A stretch of 64,000 bases of DNA from an uncultured Dokdonia sp. (GCF_947492535.1 NZ_CANLNH010000002.1:186001-250000), one strand, 5' to 3'; counted from the first letter of the stretch, positions 18,599-28,023 are shown. Notes: generated by a model not told the origin, from the letters alone. A program made the numbers and translations.

Positions 18599-19210
18599 TC
18601 ATTCAGCTATTCTAAATCGTAATCCTAAAAAAGGATATATAGATTGCGCATTATTAAAAAAAGATTGTATTTCTGATGGTGCATCTATACTAATAAAATC
18701 AAAGTAATTTTGGGCTCCCAATGAAATATCTACCCATTCATAAATTCTATAATTTAAAGCTACTTCGGCATTTATAAAAAAACCATCGTCTCTTATCTTT
18801 TCATCACCAAAAAGCTGTCCTATTTTTAAGTATCCTATATTCAAAGAGGGTGAAAATTGCCATTTAGAACTAATATCCAATGGATAGCCTACGCCTCCAG
18901 AGACTCTTGTGAAGTTTGCATTTCTTACATTTCCTGTTACCTCAGGTCTCACAACATCACTAGATGAAATGTTTAGATCAAAGTGTAAAACCATAGAATG
19001 GATACCTTTTGTAAACCCCAAATTAAGAGTACTTTTTACATCATATCCTTCGCTAATGAAATTATTTCCATAAAATATAGGCTGCGTATAAGCGACTTCT
19101 ATAAATCCTTCTACAAATGTATCTCTAGTTATAGGAGTGTCTTTTTCTTGAGACCAACTTAACTGAACACATAAAAGTGCTATTATAACTATCTTAAAAT
19201 TCAAATACAT
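18599..19210 (-). CDS. Outer-membrane beta-barrel protein
   Basis: 203 residues from the methionine at 19210; an upstream start at 19243 would add 11 residues before the signal peptide MYLNFKIVIIALLCVQLSWSQ and overlap the neighbour more. The mature part shows alternating strands (GFIEVAYTQPIFYG, HSMVLHFDLNISS, FFINAEVALNYRIYEWVDISLG) and ends YPFLGLRFRIAE. Function unknown. It overlaps the 3' end of the lipoprotein gene upstream by 17 bp, so the two are translationally linked and may form a surface complex (inference). Confidence 0.7.
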   Translation of the reverse strand: MYLNFKIVIIALLCVQLSWSQEKDTPITRDTFVEGFIEVAYTQPIFYGNNFISEGYDVKSTLNLGFTKGIHSMVLHFDLNISSSDVVRPEVTGNVRNANFTRVSGGVGYPLDISSKWQFSPSLNIGYLKIGQLFGDEKIRDDGFFINAEVALNYRIYEWVDISLGAQNYFDFISIDAPSEIQSFFNNAQSIYPFLGLRFRIAE

Positions 19211-19916
19211 ACTGTACAACGTCTTGATTAATTGGAATTTCAATAGTATTCGTCTCTACTTCTCCACTACTAGATGTAATTGTATATTCAAATACTGCCA
19301 TCGTATTTTGAAGTGTATCAAAAGTTTCTGTTTTTGACATAGATGGAATCCCTACTCCATCTACAATATCACTTGTAAATGATTCTCCTTCTGGAAATTG
19401 AAATTGTTGAATTCTTGTTGGGAAGGTTATAGCGTATTCTAAACTTCCTTCTACATCAGGAGAGTCAATAATTTCTATCTCTAATGTAGCGCTTCGTTTT
19501 AATACGGTCTCAGGTAATATAACAAGCTCATTTACATCTACATTACTGTCCAATAGATACATTACTACCCCATATTCTTCATTGATTGGAGTTCCTTCAA
19601 ATTGTTCATTGCTATTTATTAAAACCCCTATCAGATTAAGTTCTTGATTAGGCGCTAAAGATATTAATGTTGCTTCTCCCTGATTATCTGTACTCCCCAC
19701 ACCTAGAATACCTTCAAAGCCTTCAAATAACAAAATAAATGGTATGAAAACAGATTCTCTAAAAGCGTATGAATTAAGATCTACATCAGGAATGGGTTGA
19801 TTAGCATCATCAATGACTTTTATGTCAAAGGCGATACGACTATTATTTTCTAGTTCATTACAACTTAGGAAAGAGCAACATACAAGAAGTAGCGTACCCA
19901 TTATTTTTTTACACAT
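19194..19916 (-). CDS. Putative surface lipoprotein
   Basis: 240 residues with a lipoprotein signal peptide ending in the lipobox FLSC (C19). The following FDIKVIDDANQPIPDVDLNSYAF resembles the start of a carboxypeptidase-regulatory-like/Ig beta domain, and the C-terminal half is also beta-rich. No catalytic motif. It lies directly upstream of the barrel gene with a small overlap, and downstream of the M23 peptidase gene by 56 bp. Confidence 0.65.
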   Translation of the reverse strand: MCKKIMGTLLLVCCSFLSCNELENNSRIAFDIKVIDDANQPIPDVDLNSYAFRESVFIPFILLFEGFEGILGVGSTDNQGEATLISLAPNQELNLIGVLINSNEQFEGTPINEEYGVVMYLLDSNVDVNELVILPETVLKRSATLEIEIIDSPDVEGSLEYAITFPTRIQQFQFPEGESFTSDIVDGVGIPSMSKTETFDTLQNTMAVFEYTITSSSGEVETNTIEIPINQDVVQYVFEF

Positions 19917-19972
19917 ACTCTTTAGATACGTAAAACCCTTTTAGGTTGCGTATCATCTTGTATTAATAACGT

Positions 19973-21205
19973 TTACATGCCCTTAACCCAATCTGAAGGA
20001 TCGAGTTTTGTATTGTTTTTTCTAACCAAAAATTTCAGAATAGTTTTACCATTAAACGCATTAAGACCCACTTCTCCAATAGATTGCTTAAAATCTACCT
20101 TATCTCCTACTTTAACAGTGATTTTTTTGATGTTATAATACACTGTAATGTAATCTCCATGCTTTATATATATAGCTAGATTACTTCCAGAAACATCTTG
20201 TATTTTTAAAACTTCTCCTTTGAAAACCGCTCTCACTGGCTCATTAGGAGACGTTTCTATTTCTACACCACTACTATAGGTTGTGATATTGGGCAATGTA
20301 GGATGTCTAGACTTTCCAAATCGTCTTGACACGCGACCTCTTTCTACAGGCCATATTAAGCGGCCCTTATTAGAAGCAAAATTTGAAGCAAGGCTTTTTT
20401 CTTCTGGAGTAAGCGAAAATTTCTTACTAGACTTTGGTTTCCCTGCTTTTACATTACTCGCTGCGATTGCATCTGCAATAATCTTATCTATTTGACGATC
20501 AATCTCATCTGTTTGTTGTTGCTTTTTTCTAATTTGAGCTGCATACACATTTGACTTTTTACGTACTTGTGCAACAAGTGCATCTTGTGCTTGTTTCTCT
20601 TTATCAAGTTCTTTCCTAGCAAGTCTATTTTCAGCAATTAGTGCATCTTTATCTTTTTTCTGCTGGATAAGATCTGTATTAACTTGTTGTAAGAGTACTG
20701 TACGCTCTTTTATTTGATCCCCTTGTTTCTTGCGGTAGTTTGCATATTGCTTCATGTACTGCATACGCTTATACGCCTGTTTAAAGCTCTCACTAGACAA
20801 TAGAAACATAATTTTACTTTGTCCGCTTTTGCTCTTATAAGATTTTTGAATCATCAACGCATAATCATCTTTGAGGTCTTTAAGTTCATCCCTCAAGTTT
20901 TCCATTTTATTGAGATTTTCATTGATCTCTTGTGTCAGGAGATTTGCTTGACGATTGGTTACTTTTATAATATCTGATCGCACTTTTATTTGCTGATCCA
21001 AATCTTCTACTTGTGTCAATAAGGAGATTTCTTTTTTCTTATTGGTTTCGCGTAAGCGTGATAGTTGTTGCATTTCTGCAATCAAAGAAGCTCTACGTTC
21101 TTCTAATTGTTTACGTGTTGGTTTTTGAGCAAAACTGGTTTGTAGGCCTCCTAAAAAAAAGCATACGAGTAACATCAATATATAGTTCTTTTTACTAGAA
21201 CTCAT
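19973..21205 (-). CDS. EnvC-like murein hydrolase activator (M23/LytM)
   Basis: 410 residues. Signal peptide to about residue 26 (TSFAQ), a long coiled coil (about 30-250, rich in Lys, Glu, Gln), and a C-terminal M23/LytM domain (LIWPVERGRVSRRFG, then VRAVFKGEVLKIQDVSGSNLAIYIKHGDY). The zinc ligands of active LytM enzymes (HxxxD and HxH) are not intact, as in EnvC, which activates amidases rather than cutting murein itself. It overlaps the upstream DUF4292 gene by 11 bp, so they form one operon with the TPR gene. Confidence 0.85.
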   Translation of the reverse strand: MSSSKKNYILMLLVCFFLGGLQTSFAQKPTRKQLEERRASLIAEMQQLSRLRETNKKKEISLLTQVEDLDQQIKVRSDIIKVTNRQANLLTQEINENLNKMENLRDELKDLKDDYALMIQKSYKSKSGQSKIMFLLSSESFKQAYKRMQYMKQYANYRKKQGDQIKERTVLLQQVNTDLIQQKKDKDALIAENRLARKELDKEKQAQDALVAQVRKKSNVYAAQIRKKQQQTDEIDRQIDKIIADAIAASNVKAGKPKSSKKFSLTPEEKSLASNFASNKGRLIWPVERGRVSRRFGKSRHPTLPNITTYSSGVEIETSPNEPVRAVFKGEVLKIQDVSGSNLAIYIKHGDYITVYYNIKKITVKVGDKVDFKQSIGEVGLNAFNGKTILKFLVRKNNTKLDPSDWVKGM

Positions 21206-21971
21206 CTAACGTTATCTTTTTATATCCAGAAGGGATTGAAAATGGAAATCGTACAGGAACATCTGCTTCAACACTTCTGTATTCTATATCTATATGGGTT
21301 TGATCTGTATTTTCAAGTACCTCAATAGCAATATTTTTAGGAAATGACTTTCCTTTCACTAATTGATGTGTTGTATAATTTACATCTAATGAGAGATTAT
21401 CTTTGGGTTGCGTGACTTGCTGTTTCTTAATTAAAAAATCTTGAGGCTCCATGAAGAAAAAGAGATTCAAAATATCTAATTGCTTTTTAGGAGTAATCTT
21501 GTATAATCCTTCAACCTGATCTACTTGGTAATTTCCATCTCTTAAATTATAAACAGTCTGTCCAATAAGAAGGCGTTGCAATTGTTCAAAGTCCATTTGA
21601 ACGCCAAAATACTGACTTAAAAATGAAAAATCTCCTTCAAAATAACGTCTATTTATCTTTTCATAAAAAGATATCTTTTCTGGTGTTATCAGTGCTTTTG
21701 CTCCTGTTATCCCTAAGATAGAAGCACTCATCCATATCTTTTTATCTTTCTCCATTCGGATATTTACCGTAACCGCTTGCCTTGATTTTTTATCTTGATA
21801 TCGTACACGTGTGCGCGCTACCAATGTGTTAAATTCAAAAGTATTACCGTAATGATTTTCAATAAGACGTGCCGTGGCAATATCTTCTGTAGTAGCTTTA
21901 TTGGTGGTTTTCTTTGTGCCGCCACAACTAACTAACATACTAAATACAAAAAGAAATGCTATCTTTTTCAT
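21195..21971 (-). CDS. DUF4292 lipoprotein
   Basis: 258 residues. Lipobox VSCGG (C16), then a beta-rich domain (RTRVRYQDKKSRQAVTVNIRMEKDKKIWMSAS) matching the DUF4292 family. The fold pattern recalls LolA/LolB/MlaC-type half-barrels that carry lipids or lipoproteins, but that is inference. It overlaps the TPR gene upstream by 4 bp and the EnvC-like gene downstream by 11 bp, a tightly coupled envelope operon that looks conserved in flavobacteria. Confidence 0.8.
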   Translation of the reverse strand: MKKIAFLFVFSMLVSCGGTKKTTNKATTEDIATARLIENHYGNTFEFNTLVARTRVRYQDKKSRQAVTVNIRMEKDKKIWMSASILGITGAKALITPEKISFYEKINRRYFEGDFSFLSQYFGVQMDFEQLQRLLIGQTVYNLRDGNYQVDQVEGLYKITPKKQLDILNLFFFMEPQDFLIKKQQVTQPKDNLSLDVNYTTHQLVKGKSFPKNIAIEVLENTDQTHIDIEYRSVEADVPVRFPFSIPSGYKKITLDEF

Positions 21972-23347
21972 TTATCCATTTGTGCTTTAAGTGCATTTGC
22001 TTTATTGATATACTGTTGCCCTTTTGTGGCATTTCCAGTTCCTGTATATGCTTCCCCTAGTTGTTGGTAAAAATCGGATTCCATTTTTACATCATCTATA
22101 ATATAATCTATCCCAACTTCAAGCTGTTCTATAGCTTCTTTAAATTTAGATTGTCTATTAAGAGCAACTCCATAGGTAAGATATAGTAATGGTTGAGAAG
22201 GATATAATTCTAATCCAGAAGAAGCGACTTCTTCTGCTTCTGTATATGCTCCTGTATCTAACTGTAATAAAAGTGTACTTTTAATAATATCTATATTCTC
22301 AGAATCATTTGATAATGCTTTTTTAAGATAAGGTAACGCCTTATCCTTCACTCCTTTTTTAATATAATATGCTGCTAATTTTTGATTGATCTTAGCATCA
22401 ACTACCTGAGAATCAAAGATCGAAATTGCTTCTTCTAATTGTGTTTCGTATGAAGGGTTATTATTTACAAATAGTAAGAAGTCATTTAACACCCTGTGTT
22501 TGGCCTTGGGTGTTATTTTCTTACTCTTTAAGGTACTTTTCATCGCTTCAATAGCATCATTCGTCTTTCCGTCTTCTAAATGCAGTTTATACAATGCAAG
22601 ATTTACTTCCTCAGCATTAGGATTAATTTCCTTTAGCTTTAAGGCCGTTTCATAGGCTTTTTTAGTTTCTCCTTGCTCACTATATAAATAAATAAGTTTA
22701 AGATAATCTGCTTCGGCAGTAGGGTTACTTGCAATCTTTTTTTCAATGGCGTCTGTACGTCCTTTCTCATTACCAGAAAGTTTATAGATACGATCTCTTA
22801 ATTGTTCTCTATAAATATCACTCCCTTTTACAGTATCTAATTCGTCTAGTAATTGTAAAGAGGCATCATATCGTTTTGTGGCTACATAAATGCGAGCAAG
22901 ATCTTCTTTATATTGAATATCAAATGGAATAAGTTGCTTTACGATATTTTCTGCTTTTTCGTAATCCCGATTTTTATAATACACTTCATAAAGTGCTTCC
23001 AAAACAGGTTCTTGATTTGGTTTTAACGAAAGTGTTTTCAAAAAATCATCTTCAGCGAGGTCATGTTTTTTGAGCGCTTCATAATTTTTACCTCTCTCGA
23101 AATACAGGATAGCTCTAGCAGGTTCTATGGCTATACATTCATTTAAAGAAGAAATGGCAAGCTCATAGTTTTCAATTCCTTTTTGTTTTAGGGCTTCAAA
23201 AAATGCCTCTTGAAATTCATCAGATACATCGCCAAGATCATCGACATTTTGATCTGCAAAAGGCGTTGGGTCTTGTGCATATATATGCTTTCGCGAAAGC
23301 ATACTCAAACACAAAAACAATAATACTATGTACTGATTTCTTTTCAT
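21968..23347 (-). CDS. Periplasmic TPR protein
   Basis: 459 residues of tetratricopeptide repeats (for example AILYFERGKNYEALKKHDLAEDDF and LLYLTYGVALNRQSKFKEAIEQL), from about residue 50 to the end. The N-terminus is a signal peptide MKRNQYIVLLFLCLSM...YAQDP. Residues 16-21 (MLSRKH) of this signal are encoded by the dispersed palindrome at 23287-23300, which places Arg-Lys-His between the hydrophobic core and the cleavage region. It heads the operon with the DUF4292 and EnvC-like genes. Likely a scaffold in envelope assembly. Confidence 0.85.
   Translation of the reverse strand: MKRNQYIVLLFLCLSMLSRKHIYAQDPTPFADQNVDDLGDVSDEFQEAFFEALKQKGIENYELAISSLNECIAIEPARAILYFERGKNYEALKKHDLAEDDFLKTLSLKPNQEPVLEALYEVYYKNRDYEKAENIVKQLIPFDIQYKEDLARIYVATKRYDASLQLLDELDTVKGSDIYREQLRDRIYKLSGNEKGRTDAIEKKIASNPTAEADYLKLIYLYSEQGETKKAYETALKLKEINPNAEEVNLALYKLHLEDGKTNDAIEAMKSTLKSKKITPKAKHRVLNDFLLFVNNNPSYETQLEEAISIFDSQVVDAKINQKLAAYYIKKGVKDKALPYLKKALSNDSENIDIIKSTLLLQLDTGAYTEAEEVASSGLELYPSQPLLYLTYGVALNRQSKFKEAIEQLEVGIDYIIDDVKMESDFYQQLGEAYTGTGNATKGQQYINKANALKAQMDK
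23284..23303. repeat. Dispersed palindrome copy 5 (in the TPR signal peptide)
   Basis: 20-bp perfect palindrome with core gctttcgcgaaagc at 23287-23300. Read in the less common frame as Leu-Ser-Arg-Lys within a signal peptide. Confidence 0.9.
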
Positions 23348-23378
23348 TGTATTTTACTATTCCCTTTAAAAAGGACTC

Positions 23379-24398
23379 CTATTCTAAAACGGTATAATCA
23401 CCAAGACTTACTTGTGTGAACTTACCATTGTATTTTACATGGTTTCCTATCATTGCTTGATCCAATTGCGCATTTTTAATAACACTATTAGATTGAATCA
23501 AACTATTTTTCACGGTACTGTCTTCAATCACCGTGCCAGCTCCTACTGAAACGTTAGGACCTACCGTAACATTGCGTAAAACTGCATTTTCTGATATATA
23601 ACATGGTGGAATAATGCTTGCATTGTCTAAAACAACACTATCCGCTACCAGTTGTTCTTTTCCGTCATCGTGTAAAAACTGAAGCATTCTACCATTTGTC
23701 TCTACCGTAACGACTTTATTTCCACAGTCCATCCACTCATCTACAGTTCCTGTTTTAAAGATACGACCTTCTGCCATCATTTTCTTAATACCATCATTAA
23801 TTTGGTATTCTCCTCCATTCATAATGTTTTCTTCCAACACTTCTTGAAGCTTTCCTTTAAGAACGGCTACATCTTTAAAATAATATATTCCGATCACTGC
23901 TTGGTCAGAAACAAAGGTCTCTGGTTTTTCTACGAGCTCAACGATTTCCTGTTTTTCGTTCAACTTTACAACACCATATGCTTCTGGGTTGTCTACTTTT
24001 TTAGTCCATATCACACTATCTGCTTCTGGGTCTAGGTCAAACTCGGCACGTATTAGTGTATCTGCATAGGCAATGACAGCAGGTCCAGAAAGTGATGGTG
24101 CTGCACTCATAATGGCATGACCCGTTCCCAAAGGTTGATCCTGACGATAAATAGATGGCTTTGCTCCTAAACTCTTAGCAAGTTCTTCTAGACTTTTAAC
24201 CACATCATCACCAAACCAAGCGGGATCTCCTAGTACAAAAGCAATCTCTTCTATAGGTTGTTTTAATACGTTAGCAATATCACGTACAAGTCTATGTACA
24301 ATGGGTTTTCCTGCAACAGGAATTAATGGTTTTGGCACTGTTAAACTATGTGGACGTAAACGACTTCCGCGTCCAGCCATTGGGACTATTATTTTCAT
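23379..24398 (-). CDS. Sugar-phosphate nucleotidyltransferase with left-handed beta-helix
   Basis: 339 residues. The N-terminal pyrophosphorylase signature GRGSRLRPHSLTVPKPLIP with the activating lysine, then QPLGTGHAIMSA and AYADTLIRAEFD; the C-terminal third has hexapeptide-like repeats (NAVLRNVTVGPNVSVGAGTVIEDS). It activates a sugar 1-phosphate as a nucleotide sugar. The exact sugar is not certain: glucose-1-phosphate thymidylyl-/uridylyl- and GlmU-like enzymes all share these motifs. It lies between dut and the TPR gene on the same strand and is probably part of their transcript. Confidence 0.85.
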   Translation of the reverse strand: MKIIVPMAGRGSRLRPHSLTVPKPLIPVAGKPIVHRLVRDIANVLKQPIEEIAFVLGDPAWFGDDVVKSLEELAKSLGAKPSIYRQDQPLGTGHAIMSAAPSLSGPAVIAYADTLIRAEFDLDPEADSVIWTKKVDNPEAYGVVKLNEKQEIVELVEKPETFVSDQAVIGIYYFKDVAVLKGKLQEVLEENIMNGGEYQINDGIKKMMAEGRIFKTGTVDEWMDCGNKVVTVETNGRMLQFLHDDGKEQLVADSVVLDNASIIPPCYISENAVLRNVTVGPNVSVGAGTVIEDSTVKNSLIQSNSVIKNAQLDQAMIGNHVKYNGKFTQVSLGDYTVLE

Positions 24399-24415
24399 TG
24401 AAAATTCTTATTTTC

Positions 24416-24435
24416 ATTCCCTCGAAGGAGGGAAT
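24416..24435. repeat. attccc/gggaat palindromic repeat
   Basis: attccctcgaaggagggaat: 8-bp stem, 4-nt loop. It is the exact reverse complement of the copy at 50853-50872. A degenerate relative follows just before the dut stop (about 24499-24517). Confidence 0.75.
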
Positions 24436-24517
24436 CCTCTATTAATTATTCTTCATTTATCTGGAGTTACCAGAATATTCTTCTTCTATTGTGTAAGACT
24501 TCCGTCTTCGCAGGAAT

Positions 24518-24952
24518 TTATTTCACACCTGTACTTCCAAAACCTCCAGCACCTCTCTCCGTATCTGAAAGTTCAATAACTTCTTTCCAAACAGCTTGCT
24601 CATGTTGAGCAATGACCATTTGAGCAATACGTTCTCCATTTTCTATCGTAAACGCCTCATTAGATAGGTTTACTAAAATAACCCCTACCTCGCCTCTATA
24701 ATCTGCATCTATCGTCCCTGGTGCGTTAAGAACTGTAATCCCTTTTTTAGCAGCAAGACCACTTCTAGGACGTACTTGTGCTTCTGTTCCAATAGGAAGT
24801 TCTATAAAAAGTCCTGTAGGCACTATTGCTCGTTCTAAAGGACCTATTGTAATAGGTTCTGTAATGTTTGCACGTAAATCCATACCCGCACTTGCAATGG
24901 TTTCATAATGCGGTAACGCGTGATTTGATTTGTTTATAATTTTAACTTTCAT
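24518..24952 (-). CDS. dut: dUTP diphosphatase
   Basis: 144 residues, a trimeric dUTPase with all five motifs: [16 protein letters not shown], the uracil-binding hairpin [23 protein letters not shown] and the C-terminal P-loop-like [10 protein letters not shown]. It hydrolyses dUTP to dUMP and pyrophosphate, keeping uracil out of DNA and feeding dTMP synthesis. It overlaps the start of the flippase gene region by 4 bp (24949-24952), so translation is coupled. Confidence 0.97.
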   Translation of the reverse strand: MKVKIINKSNHALPHYETIASAGMDLRANITEPITIGPLERAIVPTGLFIELPIGTEAQVRPRSGLAAKKGITVLNAPGTIDADYRGEVGVILVNLSNEAFTIENGERIAQMVIAQHEQAVWKEVIELSDTERGAGGFGSTGVK

Positions 24953-26379
24953 GATCTTTTTATGATTGCTTTTAGTTGTTTTCCTTCCATAAGAAAAATA
25001 ACCAGTGCAAATATCCCTAACAAGATAGCACTTACCAAGTAATTTGCTCTGAAAATATAAAAGGAAACCCCAGAACTTACAATGGCTAGGAGTAGATATA
25101 GACTTATACGATTAAGTTCATAAGGAATAGGATAGTATTTTTTACCAAAAATGTAAGAGAGTACCATCATCGTTCCATAAGCTGCAAGTGTCGCATATGC
25201 TGAAGCCATAAATCCGATGATAGGAATTAGAAATACATTAAAACAAATCGTGATAATCGCTCCTATAATGGAAAAATACATTCCGTATTTTGTTTTATCA
25301 GTGAGTTTATACCAAATTGCAAGATTGTGATAAATCCCTAGGCAAAGATTAGCTAACAATACATATGGGACTATTTCCATAGCGATATGATAGGAAGTAT
25401 CTTTTACCAATTCATCTTTAATAATATCTACAAAACCTGTAATGATAACCAATCCAAAAGCGCCTACTATCACAAAATACTTTAAGATGAGAGCGTACGT
25501 AGTTGGTGCATTTTTTTCTTTTGCATGATTAAAGAAAAAAGGCTCTGCTCCTAATCTAAATGCTTGAATAAAGATGGTCATAAAAACAGCTATTTTATAG
25601 CAAGCAGCGTAGGCCCCTCCTGTATCTTTATCAAGCATCTTATTAATAAATAATTTATCAAGCTGCTCATTTACTACAAATGCTAAGCCAGCAATCATAA
25701 TGGGCCATCCATATGACCAAAGTTTTTTAAATATCTGTTTATCAAAAACAGCTTTAACTCTAAAGAATTCTGGTGCAATAAGCAGCAATGTGACAATACT
25801 CGCCATTAAGTTTGCTATAAATATATATTGCCGTATATCTGAAGTATCATACCATTCAAAATACCAATTAAATTTTGGGATAGCCCAAAGGAAGAAAAAA
25901 TTTAGCGCTACAAAAACAAATAAGTTAGCCAATTTAAATCCAGCAAATCGTAGTGCTTTCCCTCTCGCTCTTAAATACGCAAATGGAGCCACAACTAATG
26001 TGTCAAGTAATACTACTCCAGCTAAATACCAAAAATAAGATTCAGGCAATTCTAAAAATTGTAAAATAGGCGTTTTACACGCATACAATACGATAGAAAT
26101 AAGGAGTGTACTTATTATGAGCGCTATAAAAACAGTACTGTATACTTTTTCCTTTTTGTCACTTTTAGAAAAGAATCTAAAAAAAGCAGTTTCCATTCCA
26201 TACGTCAAAATGATATTTAGAAATGCAGCTCCAACATAAAAGGAAGCTACATCTGCATACCCTTCTCTAGGAAGTGCATCGGTATGCAAACGCACTAAAA
26301 TAATACCCATTAGTCTAGGCAGCACTGTTGCCAATCCATAAATAACAGTGTCTTTAAAAAAGCGTTTAAGTGTACTCAA
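24949..26379 (-). CDS. Polysaccharide/lipid flippase (Wzx/MurJ-like, MOP superfamily)
   Basis: 476 residues with 12-14 membrane helices and the N-terminal [27 protein letters not shown] typical of Wzx-type oligosaccharide exporters. It probably turns a polyprenyl-linked saccharide or lipid II across the inner membrane. The downstream genes (dut, nucleotidyltransferase, TPR, DUF4292, EnvC-like) are envelope related, which supports a housekeeping role, but a capsule role is also possible. A likely -7 box is at 26411-26418. Confidence 0.85.
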   Translation of the reverse strand: MSTLKRFFKDTVIYGLATVLPRLMGIILVRLHTDALPREGYADVASFYVGAAFLNIILTYGMETAFFRFFSKSDKKEKVYSTVFIALIISTLLISIVLYACKTPILQFLELPESYFWYLAGVVLLDTLVVAPFAYLRARGKALRFAGFKLANLFVFVALNFFFLWAIPKFNWYFEWYDTSDIRQYIFIANLMASIVTLLLIAPEFFRVKAVFDKQIFKKLWSYGWPIMIAGLAFVVNEQLDKLFINKMLDKDTGGAYAACYKIAVFMTIFIQAFRLGAEPFFFNHAKEKNAPTTYALILKYFVIVGAFGLVIITGFVDIIKDELVKDTSYHIAMEIVPYVLLANLCLGIYHNLAIWYKLTDKTKYGMYFSIIGAIITICFNVFLIPIIGFMASAYATLAAYGTMMVLSYIFGKKYYPIPYELNRISLYLLLAIVSSGVSFYIFRANYLVSAILLGIFALVIFLMEGKQLKAIIKRS

Positions 26380-26410
26380 AAAAGGAAGTATTATAACTTG
26401 TTAAAAGTAA

Positions 26411-26418
26411 CAAATTTA
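26411..26418 (-). promoter_or_regulatory. Probable -7 box for the flippase-dut operon
   Basis: Minus strand reads TAAATTTG (TAnnTTTG consensus), 32 bp before the flippase ATG. Confidence 0.4.
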
Positions 26419-26958
26419 TAATAGATAACTCACACCAATAAATGGAGCAATTCCTTCTACTTCTGTAAAGTCAAATGATATATTTTGTGCTTTAAAATAT
26501 GGGAGTTGTAATTTTAAAAACCATTTATTTCCTACCTTGTATTGTGCGCCAGCTCCAAAAGTAGCGACCGTAATGGCACTATTTTGAGAATCTCTAAAAC
26601 TTCGGTCTGTAAACCCAAAACCATATCCTGCAAGTGCATACACATTCCATTTTTCTTTATTTAGTATATAATACTGCAAGGACGGAATAACTCCAAAGGC
26701 ATTAAATGTGATACCACTAGCATTGTCAAATGCAGTGTTATTAGAGTAAAAACCACTGGTGACTAAAGACAACCGATTCGTAAGTAGGAATTCTGCATCT
26801 GCTTTTGCTATAACACCAAAATCTTTTTCTCCATTAGAAGTTGTGGGATATGGAGCAAACGTAACTGACAATAATTGATCTCCTTTTTTCAATTGACTAA
26901 ATCCATTTTGAAATATGAGTAAGCATACTAATGAGCAAAATAAAATTCTATTTTTCAT
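26416..26958 (-). CDS. Outer-membrane beta-barrel protein (OmpW/OMP_b-brl-like)
   Basis: 180 residues. Signal peptide to about residue 21 (QNGFSQ), then eight amphipathic strands (KKGDQLLSVTFAPYP, RLSLVTSGFYSNN, KWNVYALAGYGFGFTD, KWFLKLQLPYFKAQNISFDF) and the terminal GVSYLL. This is the common small porin-like barrel of Bacteroidota; no ligand can be named. A TATTTTTG -7 box is at 26981-26988. Confidence 0.75.
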   Translation of the reverse strand: MKNRILFCSLVCLLIFQNGFSQLKKGDQLLSVTFAPYPTTSNGEKDFGVIAKADAEFLLTNRLSLVTSGFYSNNTAFDNASGITFNAFGVIPSLQYYILNKEKWNVYALAGYGFGFTDRSFRDSQNSAITVATFGAGAQYKVGNKWFLKLQLPYFKAQNISFDFTEVEGIAPFIGVSYLL

Positions 26959-26980
26959 GTAATTTTTTATTGATGAACTT

Positions 26981-26988
26981 CAAAAATA
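26981..26988 (-). promoter_or_regulatory. Probable -7 box for the beta-barrel gene
   Basis: Minus strand TATTTTTG, 23 bp before the ATG at 26958. Confidence 0.45.
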
Positions 26989-27106
26989 GAAGAGAGAAAT
27001 GTTAATACTTCCTAATTAAGAATAGATTATGATCGTTTGTTAAACTTTAAATAAACTACTATTACAAGACGCAACCCTCTATCTTTCAATAGACATTTGT
27101 TATTTA

Positions 27107-27120
27107 CGCTTTCGCGAAAA
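27107..27120. repeat. Dispersed palindrome copy 6 (partial)
   Basis: cgctttcgcgaaaa; the right arm has lost its gcg. Confidence 0.7.
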
Positions 27121-27187
27121 AAGATTTTTAACGACACAAAGAGGAAATCATGGTATCCCAAAAAGGTAACTCTAAAAACAGAAGAAT

Positions 27188-27358
27188 AAGATTTGAACTA
27201 AGTAAGAATGAGATTCTCGCCTACGCGGGAATAAAAAGATAAGCCTCGAGGAATGTTACATCTCGAGGCTTATAACTCAAACCAAAATATTTGTGAAGAA
27301 AGTGTTGTAAATATATATCTAACTCCCATACAATCAGTGAAACCCGATAATCGTTTCC
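27188..27358. repeat. Twin element, copy A (171 bp)
   Basis: Direct copy of 27725-27895, same length. 95 bases (27218-27312) are identical between the two while the flanks differ. It contains a 12-bp perfect stem (27239-27250 / 27262-27273, loop 11 nt) followed on the minus strand by a T-rich tract, so a minus-strand transcript would end here. The position corresponding to copy B's -7 box reads TATTAAAG and lacks the consensus. Confidence 0.85.
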
Positions 27359-27413
27359 TTTAATATCATTTAAAATATGATATAAATCCAACTAATAACA
27401 GTGATTCTATATA

Positions 27414-27428
27414 CGCTTTCGCGAAAGC
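27414..27428. repeat. Dispersed palindrome copy 7
   Basis: cgctttcgcgaaagc in the gene-free region, just upstream (minus strand) of twin element A. Confidence 0.85.
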
Positions 27429-27724
27429 AAAAAAATTACCATATACTTCATGTATTTATAGACTACGGCTAATTTTAAAGCTCTATACATAGCTAAAATT
27501 ATATTTTATACGTTATTGCTAGGTATTATCATAAAAGCTAAGAGAGTGTCTTGTTTGATGTTTAGAATACGTATAATGTCGTTAACTAAAAATAAACGTA
27601 GACCTATTCAAAAAAAGCGCTAGTGATGCCCATATTAAATTCTTGTTGGAGTTCACCCTGAGCATACTCGAAGAGTGGAGATAGTTCTAAATATATAAGA
27701 ATAAGATTCCTGCCTACGCAAAAG

Positions 27725-27895
27725 AAGATTTGAACTTAGTGAGAATGAGATTCCCGCCTACGCGGGAATAAAAAGATAAGCCTCGAGGAATGTTACATCT
27801 CGAGGCTTATAACTCAAACCAAAATATTTGTGAAGAAAGTGTTGTAAATGTATACTCAATCACCATAAAACCAGTGAGTCCCGATAATTGTTTCC
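27725..27895. repeat. Twin element, copy B (171 bp)
   Basis: Second copy, 537 bp from copy A in the same orientation. Identical core 27755-27849; stem 27776-27787 / 27799-27810. See the ncRNA entry. Confidence 0.85.
27767..27889 (-). ncRNA. Candidate small RNA on the minus strand (twin element B)
   Basis: Inference from three signals: a TAATTTTG -7 box at 27895-27902, a core conserved without change in the second copy, and a 12-bp hairpin followed by ctttttatt on the minus strand. The predicted transcript is about 120 nt. No known RNA family was recognised. It lies downstream of the atp terminator, so it would be an independent unit. Confidence 0.3.
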
Positions 27896-27902
27896 AAAAT
27901 TA
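27895..27902 (-). promoter_or_regulatory. Possible -7 box for candidate small RNA
   Basis: Minus strand TAATTTTG, matching TAnnTTTG, directly at the border of twin element B. Confidence 0.3.
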
Positions 27903-27957
27903 AATTTAGAAATTAGCATGTAAAGGTTAGATAATCCTTCTAAATATGAGCTGTAAC

Positions 27958-27991
27958 AAAAAAATCCCAACCTTTTTAAGGTTGGGATTTT
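27958..27991 (-). terminator. Terminator of the atp operon
   Basis: 14-bp perfect stem (27961-27974 / 27978-27991) with a 3-nt loop; seven T follow on the minus strand, and T5 on the plus strand, so it can work both ways. Confidence 0.9.
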
Positions 27992-28000
27992 TATATTGAG

Positions 28001-28020
28001 ATTCCCACCTTCGTGGGAAT
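28001..28020. repeat. attccc/gggaat palindromic repeat next to atpG stop
   Basis: attcccaccttcgtgggaat. Related copies at 27213-27232 and 27750-27769 lie within the twin elements. Confidence 0.75.
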
Positions 28021-28023
28021 GAA

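Larger units (their letters stand above)
26959..28023. other. 1.06-kb gene-free region rich in repeats
   Basis: No open frame of note on either strand. It contains two dispersed-palindrome copies (27107-27120, partial; 27414-27428), two 171-bp direct copies of a hairpin-bearing element (27188-27358, 27725-27895), three attccc/gggaat repeats, a ttcaccctgagcatactcgaag repeat (27652-27673) and the atp operon terminator. Confidence 0.8.

Noticed and set aside
27188-27895. CRISPR-like repeat pair
   Set aside because: Only two copies, 171 bp each and over 500 bp apart, with diverged ends and no cas genes; not a CRISPR array.
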